Under the pieces are notes generated by a model. It worked only from the letters and a program-made list of their open reading frames with translations. It searched no databases and was not told the origin of the DNA. The position numbers and the translations under genes were made by a program. Shown here piece by piece: positions 10,621 to 20,860 of a DNA stretch of 64,000 nt; positions within the stretch are counted from its first letter, which is position 1; each line of letters begins with the position of its first letter. Source of the stretch: Mesorhizobium sp. J8 (lineage in GTDB: Bacteria > Pseudomonadota > Alphaproteobacteria > Rhizobiales > Rhizobiaceae); contig NZ_AP024109.1 in the NCBI RefSeq assembly GCF_016591715.1, forward strand, positions 5,022,001-5,086,000. The letters are read 5' to 3'.

Positions 10621-12624
10621 ATGCTCGGCAAACTCGACTGGTCGGCCATTCCCTTCGACCAGCCCATTCCACTCGGCGCAGCCCTGGTCGTCTTCCTGGC
10701 GGCCGCCGCGGTGCTGGTCTGGATCACGGTGAAAGGCTACTGGCCCTATCTGTGGCGAGAATGGATAACCTCGGTCGATCACAAGCGCATCGGCGTCATG
10801 TATATCGTGCTGGCGGCACTGATGCTTCTGCGCGGCTTCGTCGATGCCATCATGATGCGTACCCAGCAGGCGCTCGCCATCCATGCGCCGGGCTATCTGC
10901 CGCCGGAGCATTACGACCAGATCTTTTCCGCGCACGGCACCATCATGATCTTCTTCGCGGCGATGCCGTTCATGATCGGCCTGATGAATTTCGTCGTGCC
11001 GCTGCAGCTCGGCATCCGTGACGTCGCTTTCCCGACGCTGAATTCGGTGAGCTTCTGGCTGACCGCGACCGGCGCGCTGCTCGTCAACATTTCCCTCGTC
11101 GTCGGCGAGTTCGCGCGCACCGGCTGGCTGCCCTACGCGCCTCTTTCCGAGATGACCTATTCGCCGGGCGTCGGGGTCGACTACTATCTCTGGTCAATCC
11201 AGATCTCCGGCGTCGGCACGCTGCTCACCGGCGTCAACCTGGTGACCACCATCCTCAAGATGCGCGCGCCGGGCATGGGTTATCTGCGCATGCCGATGTT
11301 CTGCTGGACCTCGCTCGCTTCCAACCTGCTGATCGTCGCGGCCTTCCCCATCCTGACCGCCACGCTGGCGATGCTGACGCTCGACCGCTATCTCGGCTTC
11401 CATTTCTTCACCAACGAAGCCGGCGGCAACCAGATGATGTTCGTCAATCTCATCTGGGCCTGGGGCCATCCGGAAGTCTACATCCTGGTGTTGCCCGCCT
11501 TCGGCATCTATTCGGAGATCTTCTCCACCTTCTCGTCGAAGCCGCTTTTCGGATACCGCTCAATGGTGGCGGCGACGCTGTTCATCTGCATCGTCTCCTT
11601 CATGGTGTGGCTGCATCATTTCTTCACCATGGGCGCCGGCGCCGACGTCAACGCAGCCTTCGGCATCGCCACCTCGGTCATCGCCGTCGGCACGGGGGTC
11701 AAGATCTACAACTGGCTCTTCACCATGTATGGCGGACGCGTGCGCTTCGACACGCCGATGTTGTGGGCGCTGGGCTTTGTCACCACCTTCACGGTTGGCG
11801 GCATGACGGGTGTGCTGCTCGCCGTCCCGCCGGCCGACTTCATGCTTCACAATTCGCTCTTTCTCGTGGCGCATTTCCACAACGTCATCATCTCGGGCGT
11901 GCTGTTCGGCGCCTTTGCCGGTTTCACCTACTGGTTCCCGAAGGCCTTCGGCTTCCGCTTGCACGAAGGCTGGGGCAAGGCGGCATTCTGGACCACGCTT
12001 GCCGGCTATGTGCTGGTCTTCGTGCCGCTCTATATCGTCGGGCTGCTCGGGATGACCCGCCGGCTCCAGCACATCGATATGGACCTCTGGACGCCATGGC
12101 TGATGGTCGCGGCCTTCGGCATTGCGGTGATGATCGTCGGCGCAGCCTGCCAGATCACACAGTTGATCGTATCGATCAGGCAACGCGAGGCCTTGCGCGA
12201 CCAGACGGGCGATCCCTGGGACGGGCGCTCGCTGGAGTGGTCGACGCTCTCGCCGCCCCCCGTATTCAACTATGCGCGGCTGCCGCATGTCGAAAATGAA
12301 GAGCCTTATTGGACCATCAAGCAAAGGGCCGCCGACGAGCAGGCGCCGGAGAGCAAGCGCAACTACGAACCGATCGAGATGCCGCGCAACAGCCCGACAG
12401 GTTTCGTCACCGCCTTCTTCAGCACGCTGATCGGCTTCGCGCTCATCTGGCACATCTGGTGGTTGGCGATCGTCGGCTTCATCGGCGCCTATATCACTTT
12501 CGTCGTGTTCGCGTGGCGCGAGCATGGCGATTATGAGATTCCCGCCAGCGAGGTCGAACGCATCGATCGCGGCGGCCGGGCAGCGCAGCTTGCATGGATG
12601 CGCAGCCGGGAGCGTCCGGCATGA
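10621..12624 (+). CDS. cyoB: Cytochrome bo3 quinol oxidase subunit I
   Basis: The 667-residue catalytic subunit. It has the low-spin heme His in 'AHGTIMIFF' (about 106), the A1-type '[12 protein letters not shown]' with D-channel Glu and cross-linked Tyr (about 281), the CuB histidines 'WLHHFFTMG' (about 331), and 'HFHNVIISG' (about 418). It has extra N- and C-terminal helices typical of CyoB. An alternative in-frame ATG at 10615 overlaps the cyoA stop, but AAGGAGG at 10608-10614 is better spaced for 10621. It overlaps cyoC by 4 bases. Confidence 0.96.
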   Translation: MLGKLDWSAIPFDQPIPLGAALVVFLAAAAVLVWITVKGYWPYLWREWITSVDHKRIGVMYIVLAALMLLRGFVDAIMMRTQQALAIHAPGYLPPEHYDQIFSAHGTIMIFFAAMPFMIGLMNFVVPLQLGIRDVAFPTLNSVSFWLTATGALLVNISLVVGEFARTGWLPYAPLSEMTYSPGVGVDYYLWSIQISGVGTLLTGVNLVTTILKMRAPGMGYLRMPMFCWTSLASNLLIVAAFPILTATLAMLTLDRYLGFHFFTNEAGGNQMMFVNLIWAWGHPEVYILVLPAFGIYSEIFSTFSSKPLFGYRSMVAATLFICIVSFMVWLHHFFTMGAGADVNAAFGIATSVIAVGTGVKIYNWLFTMYGGRVRFDTPMLWALGFVTTFTVGGMTGVLLAVPPADFMLHNSLFLVAHFHNVIISGVLFGAFAGFTYWFPKAFGFRLHEGWGKAAFWTTLAGYVLVFVPLYIVGLLGMTRRLQHIDMDLWTPWLMVAAFGIAVMIVGAACQITQLIVSIRQREALRDQTGDPWDGRSLEWSTLSPPPVFNYARLPHVENEEPYWTIKQRAADEQAPESKRNYEPIEMPRNSPTGFVTAFFSTLIGFALIWHIWWLAIVGFIGAYITFVVFAWREHGDYEIPASEVERIDRGGRAAQLAWMRSRERPA

Positions 12625-13289
12625 GCGACATCACGGCAGGCAGCGCACCGCGCGATCCCTATCGGCTGGGCCGCAGCCAGGCCCATGGCCTGTTCTCGGC
12701 GACCGGACGCGGCGAAGGCGGGCCGGCGTCGAAGTTCGTCACCGTAGCCTATGGATTCTGGATCTTCCTCCTGTCGGACATCATCATGTTCTCGGCTTTC
12801 TTTGCCGCATACGCTGTCCTGTCCAAGCAGACGGCCGACGGGCCGACAGGCAAGGACCTGTTCGAGCTCACGCGCGTGGCGGCGCAGACGGGTCTGCTGC
12901 TCACGTCGAGCTTTACCGGTGGCCTGGCAATGCTCGCGACGCGTCGCCGGTCGATGGCTGCCGCGCAATTCTGGCTGCTTGTCACCGGCTTGCTCGGCGC
13001 GGCCTTCGTGTTCCTGGAAGTGCAGGAATTCGCAACGATGGTGAACGAGCAGGCCGGCCCGTCGCGCAGCGCCTTCCTTTCGGCCTTCTTCGCCCTCGTC
13101 GGCTGCCACGGCACCCATGTCGGGCTGGGTCTGCTGTGGCTCGGCACAATGATGGCTCAGCTTTGGGTGAAGGGGTTCCGGCCCGAGATCTTGCGCCGGG
13201 TGCATTGCTTCAGCCTGTTCTGGCACGCGCTGGACATCATCTGGGTCGCCATTTTCACACTAGTCTACCTTCTTGGAGCATCATCATGA
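12621..13289 (+). CDS. cyoC: Cytochrome bo3 quinol oxidase subunit III
   Basis: A 222-residue five-helix membrane subunit. '[20 protein letters not shown]' (about residue 44) and '[14 protein letters not shown]' match the CyoC/CoxC family. It starts with the ATGA overlap on cyoB and overlaps cyoD by 4 bases, so all four cyo genes are translationally coupled. Confidence 0.95.
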   Translation: MSDITAGSAPRDPYRLGRSQAHGLFSATGRGEGGPASKFVTVAYGFWIFLLSDIIMFSAFFAAYAVLSKQTADGPTGKDLFELTRVAAQTGLLLTSSFTGGLAMLATRRRSMAAAQFWLLVTGLLGAAFVFLEVQEFATMVNEQAGPSRSAFLSAFFALVGCHGTHVGLGLLWLGTMMAQLWVKGFRPEILRRVHCFSLFWHALDIIWVAIFTLVYLLGASS

Positions 13290-13696
13290 GCGAAGCGGAC
13301 ACTCGCGACGACAAGGCGCTCGATCATCGCGACGCGGCACCGGGTGAAGAGCGCATCGAGGAACATGAGATCGCGGGCGGTCTTGCGGGCTACCTGCTTG
13401 GCTTCGGCCTGGCGATCCTGTTGACCGTCGCTTCCTTCCTCGCCGCGCAGACCGACGTGATCTACCAGCCGGCGGTGATCTCGGCCCTGACGGTGCTCGC
13501 CATCGCGCAGATGGGGGTGCACCTCGTCTTCTTCCTGCACATCACCACCGGGCCCGACAACACCAACAATGTCCTCGCGCTTGCCTTCGGCGTTCTGATC
13601 GTGGCGCTGGTGGTTTTGGGCTCAATCTGGATCATGGGTCACCTGAACCAGAACATGGCCGCCGTTACGGCCCATCAGGCAGCAACGATGCCTTAG
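13286..13696 (+). CDS. cyoD: Cytochrome bo3 quinol oxidase subunit IV
   Basis: A 136-residue protein with an acidic N-terminal tail (about 35 residues) and three membrane helices. 'AQMGVHLVFFLHI' is the conserved CyoD segment. It is the last gene of the cyo operon. No heme O synthase gene (cyoE) follows, so the farnesyltransferase must be supplied elsewhere. Confidence 0.93.
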   Translation: MSEADTRDDKALDHRDAAPGEERIEEHEIAGGLAGYLLGFGLAILLTVASFLAAQTDVIYQPAVISALTVLAIAQMGVHLVFFLHITTGPDNTNNVLALAFGVLIVALVVLGSIWIMGHLNQNMAAVTAHQAATMP

Positions 13697-13972
13697 CCTG
13701 GCCGAGGGTGATCGCAGGCTCGGTGAACAGCAGGCCCCGCAGCATTAGCGTCAACCCAAAGTTTGTCTCCACAGGCTCCCTGCCGCAGTGGCTCCGGCTT
13801 CGGGTGGAGGTCGGTCCGATGAGCGGCTGGTCAAATGGCGCCGAGAGCGCAGACCAAACAGTTCGATTCTACGGCTCTACATCGATTGCGGCCAACACAG
13901 CTATCGCGGTCCACGCAGGTAAATTCGGCCCCGGATCGGGCAACAGCGATTTAGTAGGGCATTTGCAGTTCA

Positions 13973-14191
13973 TCAGATTTTCTTGAACCGCCCCCACTCT
14001 ATTCGAAAGGCACCGCGACAGCCACCCTGCCTTTCGAAGGCATCCTGCAACTCCCCCCACGTTCCCAGATATTCTGCGCAGTCACTGCAGACGATCGGAG
14101 TGCCTGGGGACACGCCTCTTGGGATCCGCAGCCTGGTTGTCCGGCAGCGGGGGCACTCCAATTGTTGGTTGAGATATTGATCCGCAGACAT
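13973..14191 (-). CDS. Small zinc-ribbon protein, function unknown
   Basis: A 72-residue protein with two CxxC knuckles (CPRC and CSDC) separated by 18 residues, as in rubredoxin-like zinc ribbons. The ATG at 14191 has GGAG 10 bases upstream; the open frame extends far upstream of it without matching anything. The function is unknown. It resembles in design, but not clearly in sequence, the other small zinc-ribbon proteins of this window (33968, 40928, 48861). Confidence 0.55.
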   Translation of the reverse strand: MSADQYLNQQLECPRCRTTRLRIPRGVSPGTPIVCSDCAEYLGTWGELQDAFERQGGCRGAFRIEWGRFKKI

Positions 14192-14543
14192 GTTGCCAGC
14201 GCTCCATGCAGTTTTCGGGCTGTGCGGACGCGAATGTTCCCGTGTCACCCGATGGTCATTGCAGTAGGGACTCGTAGTCCCACTGCTCTGTCGGACAAAC
14301 CGGTACGCCGCCCCGGGGCGGGTATCCATTCGAGCGAAAGTGTCAAGGAACCACTGCGTCGCCCGGAATTTGATCGACGACCATACGGAAGTTAGGTCAT
14401 GCGATGCTGGCTTGAAACCCGCTAAACGCCGAACACGCAGAATTGACGGGCCGTGCCTCGCAGCGACGGCAGCGCCCATACATCTATCGGCCGACACATC
14501 GGCCTGACAGGAGGGCTGGCCATCGCGGTTTGCCGGCCCGCGA

Positions 14544-15257
14544 CTACATCTTTTCCTTGACGCCGGCCTTGAGCAGCCACCAGTTCACGGGATAGCTGGT
14601 CAAGAAACCGGCGATCATGGCGAATTGCATCATGAACCAGAACTCGACCGTTTCAGCTGTCAACGAGACACCGAGAACCGGTCGAAAAACCCCGAACTGG
14701 GCGAACGCCATGAAGCCGTACATCCCGACTTGCCATGCCGTCAGCGACAGCGTGTCAGCCTTCAGCGCCTCAATCAGGCCATCCTTCACCGAGAGGCCGC
14801 GCATCGGCCTGATGGTGAAATATTGAAAGGCGACGCCGAGGAGGAAGGCGAACAGGAAGTCCAAGGTCCAGACCGCGAACATCTTCTCGTCAAACAAACT
14901 GCGCCACCCGAACCAGAGTGCCACGCCGGGAAAAAACGTTGCGAGCGATTCCGCCACGATGTCACCCAAGGTGCAACCGGCTCCGCAATGCAGCGCACCT
15001 TTGCCGACCATCACGGGGAAGGGTGTGTCGGGCGTGCGCCGCCGAGACTTGGCCGCGCTGTCGCCAGCCGATCTTCCGAATTTCAGGTAGCCCCACAACA
15101 CCAGCACCGTTCCGAAAAGCGCGGCGACCGGCCAGACGACGTTCATGATCCACATCGGCTGCGGTCGGCGCGTCTCATCCCACCCAATCCAGCCTGCCAC
15201 CAGGAGGGCGCTGACCAGCGAAACCACACCAAGCACATGCAGCCAGAGGGGTACCAT
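14544..15257 (-). CDS. DUF4396 membrane protein
   Basis: A 237-residue protein with about six membrane segments. The conserved loop 'HCGAGCTLGDIVAE' (about residue 90), with its two cysteines and histidine, is the hallmark of DUF4396 proteins and could bind a metal. The ATG at 15257 is preferred over an in-frame TTG at 15278 because the hydrophobic segment starts right after it. The biochemical role is unknown. It is not in an operon with its neighbours. Confidence 0.8.
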   Translation of the reverse strand: MVPLWLHVLGVVSLVSALLVAGWIGWDETRRPQPMWIMNVVWPVAALFGTVLVLWGYLKFGRSAGDSAAKSRRRTPDTPFPVMVGKGALHCGAGCTLGDIVAESLATFFPGVALWFGWRSLFDEKMFAVWTLDFLFAFLLGVAFQYFTIRPMRGLSVKDGLIEALKADTLSLTAWQVGMYGFMAFAQFGVFRPVLGVSLTAETVEFWFMMQFAMIAGFLTSYPVNWWLLKAGVKEKM

Positions 15258-15657
15258 GTCGTTCCGGACCTTTCGCAAATCTAGTCCCGGTGGATCCCAA
15301 GCCGAATTCGGCTTGCGGTCGCGTCATCACCCCAGCCCTTGCATCGCGAATCAATCGCCCACCACGCCGAGGAATCTCGTCACAGTCGGGCGAACAGCAG
15401 ATGCATCGCAGCGGCCCGACCGTCCGTCGACGAATGCTCACGCGTTTGGGAGCCAAGCGCCTAAACGATTGAGGCCGGATTTGTTCCAGACGGTCACTCT
15501 CGAGCTGTCGTTTCCCTTGCGTCGAAAACCGGAACCGCAATGGCGCTGTTCAAATCGATCGCGGGCAAGCCTGGCGCGGATGTCGATGCTTAAGGGTGCA
15601 AGCGCTTCAGCATGATCGGGGCCAGAAAAGATCTCAAATAAACTTGAGCGCTCGAGC

Positions 15658-15682
15658 GGAACAAAGGCAGTGCTCTCTGGTT
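15658..15682 (+). promoter_or_regulatory. Candidate EcfG-type promoter upstream of the BA14K gene
   Basis: GGAAC at 15658-15662, a 16-base spacer, then GGTT at 15679-15682. The alphaproteobacterial general-stress sigma factor EcfG recognises GGAAC-N16/17-CGTT, so one -10 base deviates. The gene starts 31 bases downstream. The rest of 15258-15713 holds no gene I can support. Confidence 0.6.
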
Positions 15683-15713
15683 CGCCCTCTATAGAACGTA
15701 TCGGGAGGAACTC

Positions 15714-16133
15714 ATGTTAGCTCGTTCTACAATCATCAGCGGCCTTGTCGCGTGCCTGCTCCTGGCACAACCCGTCGGTTCAGCTGTCGCGGCGCCACCC
15801 GTTGTCTCAAGCGCACCGGTGCCTTCTTATGTGACGCAGGCGCGCTACCACCATGGCCATCGCTTCATACTGCGACGAAACCATGCATACTGGCATGGGC
15901 ACAGAGGCTACCGGCACTATCGGCCGGGTTATCGCCGATACAATGGATGGTGGTTTCCACCAGCCGCATTCGCCTTAGGTGCCATTATCGGCGGCGCCCT
16001 CAGCCAGCATGGCCCCGTATCCAGCCGCCACGTCCGATGGTGCTACGACCATTACCGGTCCTACCGGGCATCGGACAATACATTCCAGCCCTATCACGGT
16101 CCTCGCCGGCAGTGCCGGTCCCCTTATGAATAG
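15714..16133 (+). CDS. BA14K-family exported protein
   Basis: A 139-residue secreted or membrane-associated protein. A signal peptide (residues 1-26, ending AVAAP) is followed by a His/Tyr/Arg-rich region, a hydrophobic Gly-rich helix (about 82-98) and the C-terminal '[20 protein letters not shown]' typical of the Brucella 14-kDa lectin-like family. GGGAGG precedes the ATG. A stress promoter candidate lies just upstream. The true function of the family is not settled; it is an immunoreactive protein in Brucella. Confidence 0.88.
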   Translation: MLARSTIISGLVACLLLAQPVGSAVAAPPVVSSAPVPSYVTQARYHHGHRFILRRNHAYWHGHRGYRHYRPGYRRYNGWWFPPAAFALGAIIGGALSQHGPVSSRHVRWCYDHYRSYRASDNTFQPYHGPRRQCRSPYE

Positions 16134-16191
16134 GTTCTAGACCGCCACGATCAGGTGGACGACCTCAAGCCAAGCAGTGTGGAGCCGAGAC

Positions 16192-16326
16192 GTGACCCGC
16201 GGAATAGCAATTGCCCTGATTGTTGTCGTCGTCCTGTTCGCCGGCTTTGTCGTGCTTCGGGGCGCGGGGTCTTCCGCGGGCGGATCGGGCGGAGAGACCC
16301 CGCACGCCCTCGATACGCGCCCCTAA
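16192..16326 (+). CDS. Possible 44-residue single-pass membrane protein
   Basis: A GTG-started frame with GGAG 7 bases upstream. One hydrophobic helix (residues 5-24) is followed by a short Gly/Ser-rich tail, ending 90 bases before gcd. It is too short for homology-based support; the ribosome site, membrane helix and position make it plausible as a small protein co-transcribed with gcd. Confidence 0.4.
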   Translation: MTRGIAIALIVVVVLFAGFVVLRGAGSSAGGSGGETPHALDTRP

Positions 16327-16416
16327 TGGCAGGTTCGCCGGCTCGCCAGGCGCACATTGCCCTTCGCCCCGCCGCGGGAAGGGGCCGATAAACCATTTCC
16401 AACAGGAGGCTGCCCG

Positions 16417-18957
16417 ATGTATCGGCTTGCGCTTTCGGCAATCATCATATTGACAGGCGCTGTCCTTGTCCTCGGAGGCCTCTGGTTGGCTGCCCTGGGC
16501 GGCAGCTGGTTCTACGTCGTGCTGGGCGCGATGCTCGCTGCATCTGGCGCGCTGATCGCCATGCGCAGACCGGCTGGAGCTGGCCTCTACGCCGTTACGA
16601 TCCTCGTCACGCTATGTTGGGCCTTGTGGGAAGTCGGCTTGAACTGGTGGGCGCTGGCACCGCGGGGCGGGCTGTTGCTCGTTCTCGGTATTCTCGTGCT
16701 CCTGCCTGCCATCGTAAACGCGTTCAATCGGCGCTATCGGATCACGGCCGGGTTTGACGCCAACAATGCAGCGCTTGCCGCAGTCATCGTGTTGGCGGCG
16801 GCCGTCGGCATCTATTCGATGTTTCAGGATCCAGACGACATTTCCGGCACATTCAATCAGGAGCGTATGGCGGCAGTGGCGGCGGCAACGGACGGGGGAA
16901 TTCCTCCCGGGCAATGGGTTGCCTACGGCCGCACGTCGATGGGCCAGCGCTTCTCCCCGCTCAATCAAATCACGCCGGCGAACGCCGACAAGCTAAAGGT
17001 CGCGTGGACTTACAAGACCGGGCAGATCCGTGACCAGAACGATCCTCAGGAGACAACCTATGAGGTCACTCCGCTTATGGTCAACGGCACGGTGTATATT
17101 TGCACTCCTTTCAGCACGGTGATCGCGCTCGATCCCGAGACCGGCAAAGAGAAATGGCGGTTCGACCCCAAGCTCAAGCAGCCGCCTCGGGACACCACGC
17201 AGCATATGACCTGCCGAGGCGTGGCCTACCAGGAGGTCACACCGGCCGACGTGCCGCCGGAAGTCTCTCTCGCACCTGACTCGGCCGCGGCCGGCACCCA
17301 GGCTGCCGCCGATCTCCAGCAAAGCGTCGACGAAGTGACGACCCAGGCCGCTGGCGTACCGCAGAATGTGGTGACCGGGCACGCGCCGGCCGGAGCTCCC
17401 AATCCGGTGGTCGACCGCGAGCAGCCCCCGGCGCACGTGACCCTGAGCGCCGAATGCACCAAGCGACTTTTCGTCCCCACGTCGGATGGCCGGCTGATCT
17501 CGATCAGCGCCGACACCGGCAAGCTTTGTCCCGGATTCGGCGGTTCGGACGGCACGGTAAACCTATGGGCCAACATGCCCAACGTGACACCCGGCTCGTT
17601 CTATTCGACGTCTCCTCCAGTTGTCGCCGGGAACCTGATTGTCGTGGCTGGAGCAGTCAACGACAACGTTGCGACGACCTCGCCGTCAGGCGTGATCCGG
17701 GCCTTCAACGCCTATACCGGGGCACTGGTTTGGAATTTCGACAGCAAGAACCCGGATGCGACCGCTCCAATTCCCAACGGCCAGACCTATTCCCACAATG
17801 CTCCCAATTCGTGGAGTGTCGCCAGTTACGACCCCAAGCTCGGGTTGATCTATTTTCCAATGGGCAACGAATCGCCCGATCAGTTCGGCGCCAACCGCGG
17901 ACCGAACACCGAGCGGTTTTCATCCTCGATCCTGGCGCTGCATGCGGACACGGGACAGGTGGCGTGGGTCTTCCAGACGGTTCATCACGACCTGTGGGAC
18001 TACGACGTGCCAGCCCAGCCGAGCCTGGCTGATCTGACCATCAACGGGCAACAAGTTCCGGCCCTCGTGGCGCCCACGAAGCAGGGCGAGGTGTTCGTCT
18101 TGAATCGACTGACCGGCGAACCCGTTTTGCCGGTCAAGGAGGAGCCCGCGCCGCAAGGTGCTGTCGGCGGAGACCATACAGCGCCAACGCAGCCACACTC
18201 GGCGGTGTCGTTCAGGCCAAAACCACTGACCGGAGCCGACATGTGGGGCGCCACCCCCATAGACCAGCTTTACTGCCGCATTCGCTTCCATCAACTGCGT
18301 TACGACGGTGCGTTCACCCCGCCTTCCCTCGGCGGCAGCATTGTTTATCCGGGAAACTTCGGCATCTTCAACTGGGGAGCCATTGCCGTCGACCCACAGC
18401 GCGACATTGCCTTCGGCATGCCGGTCTATCTGGCTTTCACCTCGCAGCTGCTGCCCCGGCCGGACGACACAACCCGCGTCGTCAGCAAGAAAGGCGCGCC
18501 AGTGTTCAACGAAAACTTCGGCGCTCCGTTCGCCGCCAAGATGGGCCCGTTTTACTCATTTCTCAATCTGCCGTGCCAGCGGCCACCATGGGGGTATGTC
18601 GCTGGCGTGGATTTAAGAACGGGCAAGACGGTGTACCGCCATGTCAATGGCACCGTCCGCGACCTGTCTCCTGTCCCGCTGCCGTTCAAGATGGGAGTGC
18701 CAGGGATTGGCGGCCCCATTGTCACCGCGGGCGGCGTCGCCTTCTTGAGCGGCACGATGGACAACTACGTTCGAGGCTATGACCTTCGCACAGGTCGCGA
18801 GATTTGGCGCGATCGCCTGCCGGCGGGCGGGCAGGCCACGCCGTCCACGTATCAGGCTGCGGACGGCCGCCAGTATCTGGTCGTGGTGGCGGGGGGTCAT
18901 GGGTCGACTGGCACAAAGGCAGGCGATTCGATCATCGCCTACGCGCTGCCTCGTTGA
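16417..18957 (+). CDS. gcd: Membrane-bound PQQ-dependent glucose dehydrogenase
   Basis: An 846-residue quinoprotein that oxidises D-glucose to gluconolactone in the periplasm and reduces ubiquinone. Five N-terminal membrane helices (about 1-140) are followed by an eight-bladed propeller with tryptophan-docking repeats. 'HHDLWDYDVPAQP' carries the catalytic Asp and 'WGATPIDQL' and 'LPAGGQATP' match E. coli Gcd closely. Unusual is an Ala/Gln/Val-rich insertion of about 60 residues (about 278-343) before 'CTKRLFVP' that E. coli Gcd lacks. AGGAGG lies upstream of the ATG. It feeds quinol to the neighbouring bo3 oxidase in principle. No pqq biosynthesis genes are in the window. Confidence 0.94.
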   Translation: MYRLALSAIIILTGAVLVLGGLWLAALGGSWFYVVLGAMLAASGALIAMRRPAGAGLYAVTILVTLCWALWEVGLNWWALAPRGGLLLVLGILVLLPAIVNAFNRRYRITAGFDANNAALAAVIVLAAAVGIYSMFQDPDDISGTFNQERMAAVAAATDGGIPPGQWVAYGRTSMGQRFSPLNQITPANADKLKVAWTYKTGQIRDQNDPQETTYEVTPLMVNGTVYICTPFSTVIALDPETGKEKWRFDPKLKQPPRDTTQHMTCRGVAYQEVTPADVPPEVSLAPDSAAAGTQAAADLQQSVDEVTTQAAGVPQNVVTGHAPAGAPNPVVDREQPPAHVTLSAECTKRLFVPTSDGRLISISADTGKLCPGFGGSDGTVNLWANMPNVTPGSFYSTSPPVVAGNLIVVAGAVNDNVATTSPSGVIRAFNAYTGALVWNFDSKNPDATAPIPNGQTYSHNAPNSWSVASYDPKLGLIYFPMGNESPDQFGANRGPNTERFSSSILALHADTGQVAWVFQTVHHDLWDYDVPAQPSLADLTINGQQVPALVAPTKQGEVFVLNRLTGEPVLPVKEEPAPQGAVGGDHTAPTQPHSAVSFRPKPLTGADMWGATPIDQLYCRIRFHQLRYDGAFTPPSLGGSIVYPGNFGIFNWGAIAVDPQRDIAFGMPVYLAFTSQLLPRPDDTTRVVSKKGAPVFNENFGAPFAAKMGPFYSFLNLPCQRPPWGYVAGVDLRTGKTVYRHVNGTVRDLSPVPLPFKMGVPGIGGPIVTAGGVAFLSGTMDNYVRGYDLRTGREIWRDRLPAGGQATPSTYQAADGRQYLVVVAGGHGSTGTKAGDSIIAYALPR

Positions 18958-19037
18958 CTGCTGCCCTTTCCCGTGTAGAGCGCGCTCCGCGCGACGTCCA
19001 GGCTGCGCGGTCGCCTGGGCGTGTCCTCGGGCGCCGA

Positions 19038-19868
19038 CTAGCCGCCACCTGACGAGTTCGCGATTTGAGCATTGAACAAGGCTTCTCCGTCCGATCCACC
19101 GAGTGCCACTTCAACCTCTCGCTCGACAACCCCGCCCCAATAGGAAGAATAGGCCTCGCGGCTGGACGGGGTCCGCTCCGAACCGAGTTCAGGCGCGTAG
19201 GCGCGCACTTGTTCCAGCAGCGCCTGCCAAGGCAGCCAACCAACAATCCAAACCGGAATCTTGTGAGGGCGGCTCAAGCACAGGCAGGGAAACCGTCCCA
19301 CCCCGCGAAATCGTGCCTCACGCACATCGTCTTGAAGGGCCGCTTTGGCGTCGCGCCCGGCGAATTCCTTCACGAAGAGGGCATGATCGAACTGCTCGGG
19401 GCGAGCTTTGGCAAGCTCACAGGCAAGCTCAACCAGCACTTCGTCGCGCGCTACATTGCGCCCTTCGAGCATCAGTGCTTGCCGGACGTGGCGGAGATAA
19501 AGATCGCCGGCGGCGGGCGACTGCAGTCCTGCCGCCTTGACCGCGAGGCAGGCAGGCCATGACGAGGCGGGTGGGTCTTTCACCCAGATCGCCGGCTCGA
19601 GGGGCATTCCCGTCACAGCGCTGGCCTGGATCCATAGCGGGCCCATCTGGATCGGGCGATGGATGTCGTGCACCGGATCGCAGAACCTGTCCCAGCCGCC
19701 AATCATGCCGCCCATTCGCAGCCGCAGGGCGACCTTGCCCCGAAACCCGTAACGCAGTCGCCGCAGCTGGGGCTCAAGGCCCCAGCTCCAGCAACACAGC
19801 GGATCGGTGAAATAGGAGATTTCCAGGACCGGTTGCTGCCCAGGCGGCTCGGTTGGGCGATTGGCCAT
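19038..19868 (-). CDS. DsbA/FrnE-like thioredoxin-fold protein
   Basis: A 276-residue protein of the DSBA-like thioredoxin family. The active-site region reads 'FTDPLCCWSWG' near residue 20, so the classical CxxC is altered to adjacent cysteines, as in the FrnE-like/ClpXP-adaptor branch with 'D-P-x-C-x-W-S'. It has no signal peptide, so it is probably cytoplasmic. The ATG at 19868 lies 11 bases after the catalase stop, so the two form an operon and a redox-stress role is likely. The in-frame extension to 19943 lies inside the catalase gene and is not preferred. Confidence 0.75.
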   Translation of the reverse strand: MANRPTEPPGQQPVLEISYFTDPLCCWSWGLEPQLRRLRYGFRGKVALRLRMGGMIGGWDRFCDPVHDIHRPIQMGPLWIQASAVTGMPLEPAIWVKDPPASSWPACLAVKAAGLQSPAAGDLYLRHVRQALMLEGRNVARDEVLVELACELAKARPEQFDHALFVKEFAGRDAKAALQDDVREARFRGVGRFPCLCLSRPHKIPVWIVGWLPWQALLEQVRAYAPELGSERTPSSREAYSSYWGGVVEREVEVALGGSDGEALFNAQIANSSGGG

Positions 19869-19879
19869 GAGCTGTCGGC

Positions 19880-20860
19880 TTAGACCCGGGAAGTGTCGGG
19901 CTTCATGGGACTCTCCAGTTTGTCCTGCGGGTATGAGGACCATTGTGCCAGGGCGGAAGCCGTCTTGGACTTGACCTCCTCACTGCGCTTTTTCGACATC
20001 TCCTTGTTTTTTGCAGCGACTTGCTCCTGCGTCGTCTTCACCCCTTTGGGTTCATGATTGATCTCGCCATCGGTGTCGATGACGTGCTTGAGCGGCTCCT
20101 TGACGTACTCCCAGCTTTCGCCCTCGTCCCATGGACCCTGCCCTTCGTTCCAAGGCCCTCGCGCATCAGCACCGTTCGAAAGATTGAAGTAGGTGTGCGT
20201 GTGCCTCGGGTCGCCCTGAAGAACGCCCATTGGGAAGTTCGGTTGAATGGTGTCCAAGGCTGCCCCGAACATCTGAAAATGCGCAATTTCCCGTGTCATC
20301 AGAAAGCGCAAGCTGTCATGCACCAGCGGATCGTCAGTGAACTTCATCAGGTATTCGTAGGTTATCTTTGCGCGTGCCTCGGCGGCCATGTCCGAGCGCA
20401 GATCGACTGTCAAATCTCCATTGGCATCGATGTAGCTTCCTGAGAACGGGACGCCTTGGCTGTTGGTCAAAGTAGGCCCGCCGCCAGACTGTATAAGGAA
20501 CAGGGGGTTGGTAAGCGCCTCATGCAGCACCTCCTCCTTACCCGCCTTGCCTTTGGTCAGTTTGTTAAGAGGGCAAGCCTCGGCGGCGTTCTTCAACTCG
20601 CCGTTCACGCCATCCAGAAGCATGGTGATCGTGGCGCCGACGATCTCAAGATGGCTGAATTCCTCGGTCGCGATGTCCATGAGCATGTCATACTTATCAG
20701 GATAGGGTTTGCGCGTCGAAAAGGCCTGCGTGAAGTAACGCATGGCAGCGGCAAGCTCGCCATTCGCACCGCCAAACTGCTCAAGCAGAAGGGCGGCAAA
20801 CTTCGGGTCCGGTCCGGACACGCGTGCGTTAAATTGCAGTTCCTTGACGTGATAGAACAT
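19880..20860 (-). CDS. Manganese (non-heme) catalase
   Basis: A 326-residue di-manganese catalase that converts H2O2 to water and O2 in the cytoplasm. The dinuclear-site ligands are visible as a first-helix Glu ('GGANGELAAAM'), 'ATEEFSHLEIVG' (E..H, about residue 66) and 'MTREIAHFQMFG' (E..H, about 185). The C-terminal about 40 residues are lysine-rich and longer than in many homologues. The ATG at 20860 has GGAG upstream. It leads an operon with the DsbA-like gene. Confidence 0.94.
   Translation of the reverse strand: MFYHVKELQFNARVSGPDPKFAALLLEQFGGANGELAAAMRYFTQAFSTRKPYPDKYDMLMDIATEEFSHLEIVGATITMLLDGVNGELKNAAEACPLNKLTKGKAGKEEVLHEALTNPLFLIQSGGGPTLTNSQGVPFSGSYIDANGDLTVDLRSDMAAEARAKITYEYLMKFTDDPLVHDSLRFLMTREIAHFQMFGAALDTIQPNFPMGVLQGDPRHTHTYFNLSNGADARGPWNEGQGPWDEGESWEYVKEPLKHVIDTDGEINHEPKGVKTTQEQVAAKNKEMSKKRSEEVKSKTASALAQWSSYPQDKLESPMKPDTSRV

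Noticed and set aside
13708..13986. 92-codon plus-strand frame after cyoD
   Set aside because: No ribosome site, no recognisable domain, and it overlaps the end of the better supported zinc-ribbon gene on the minus strand.
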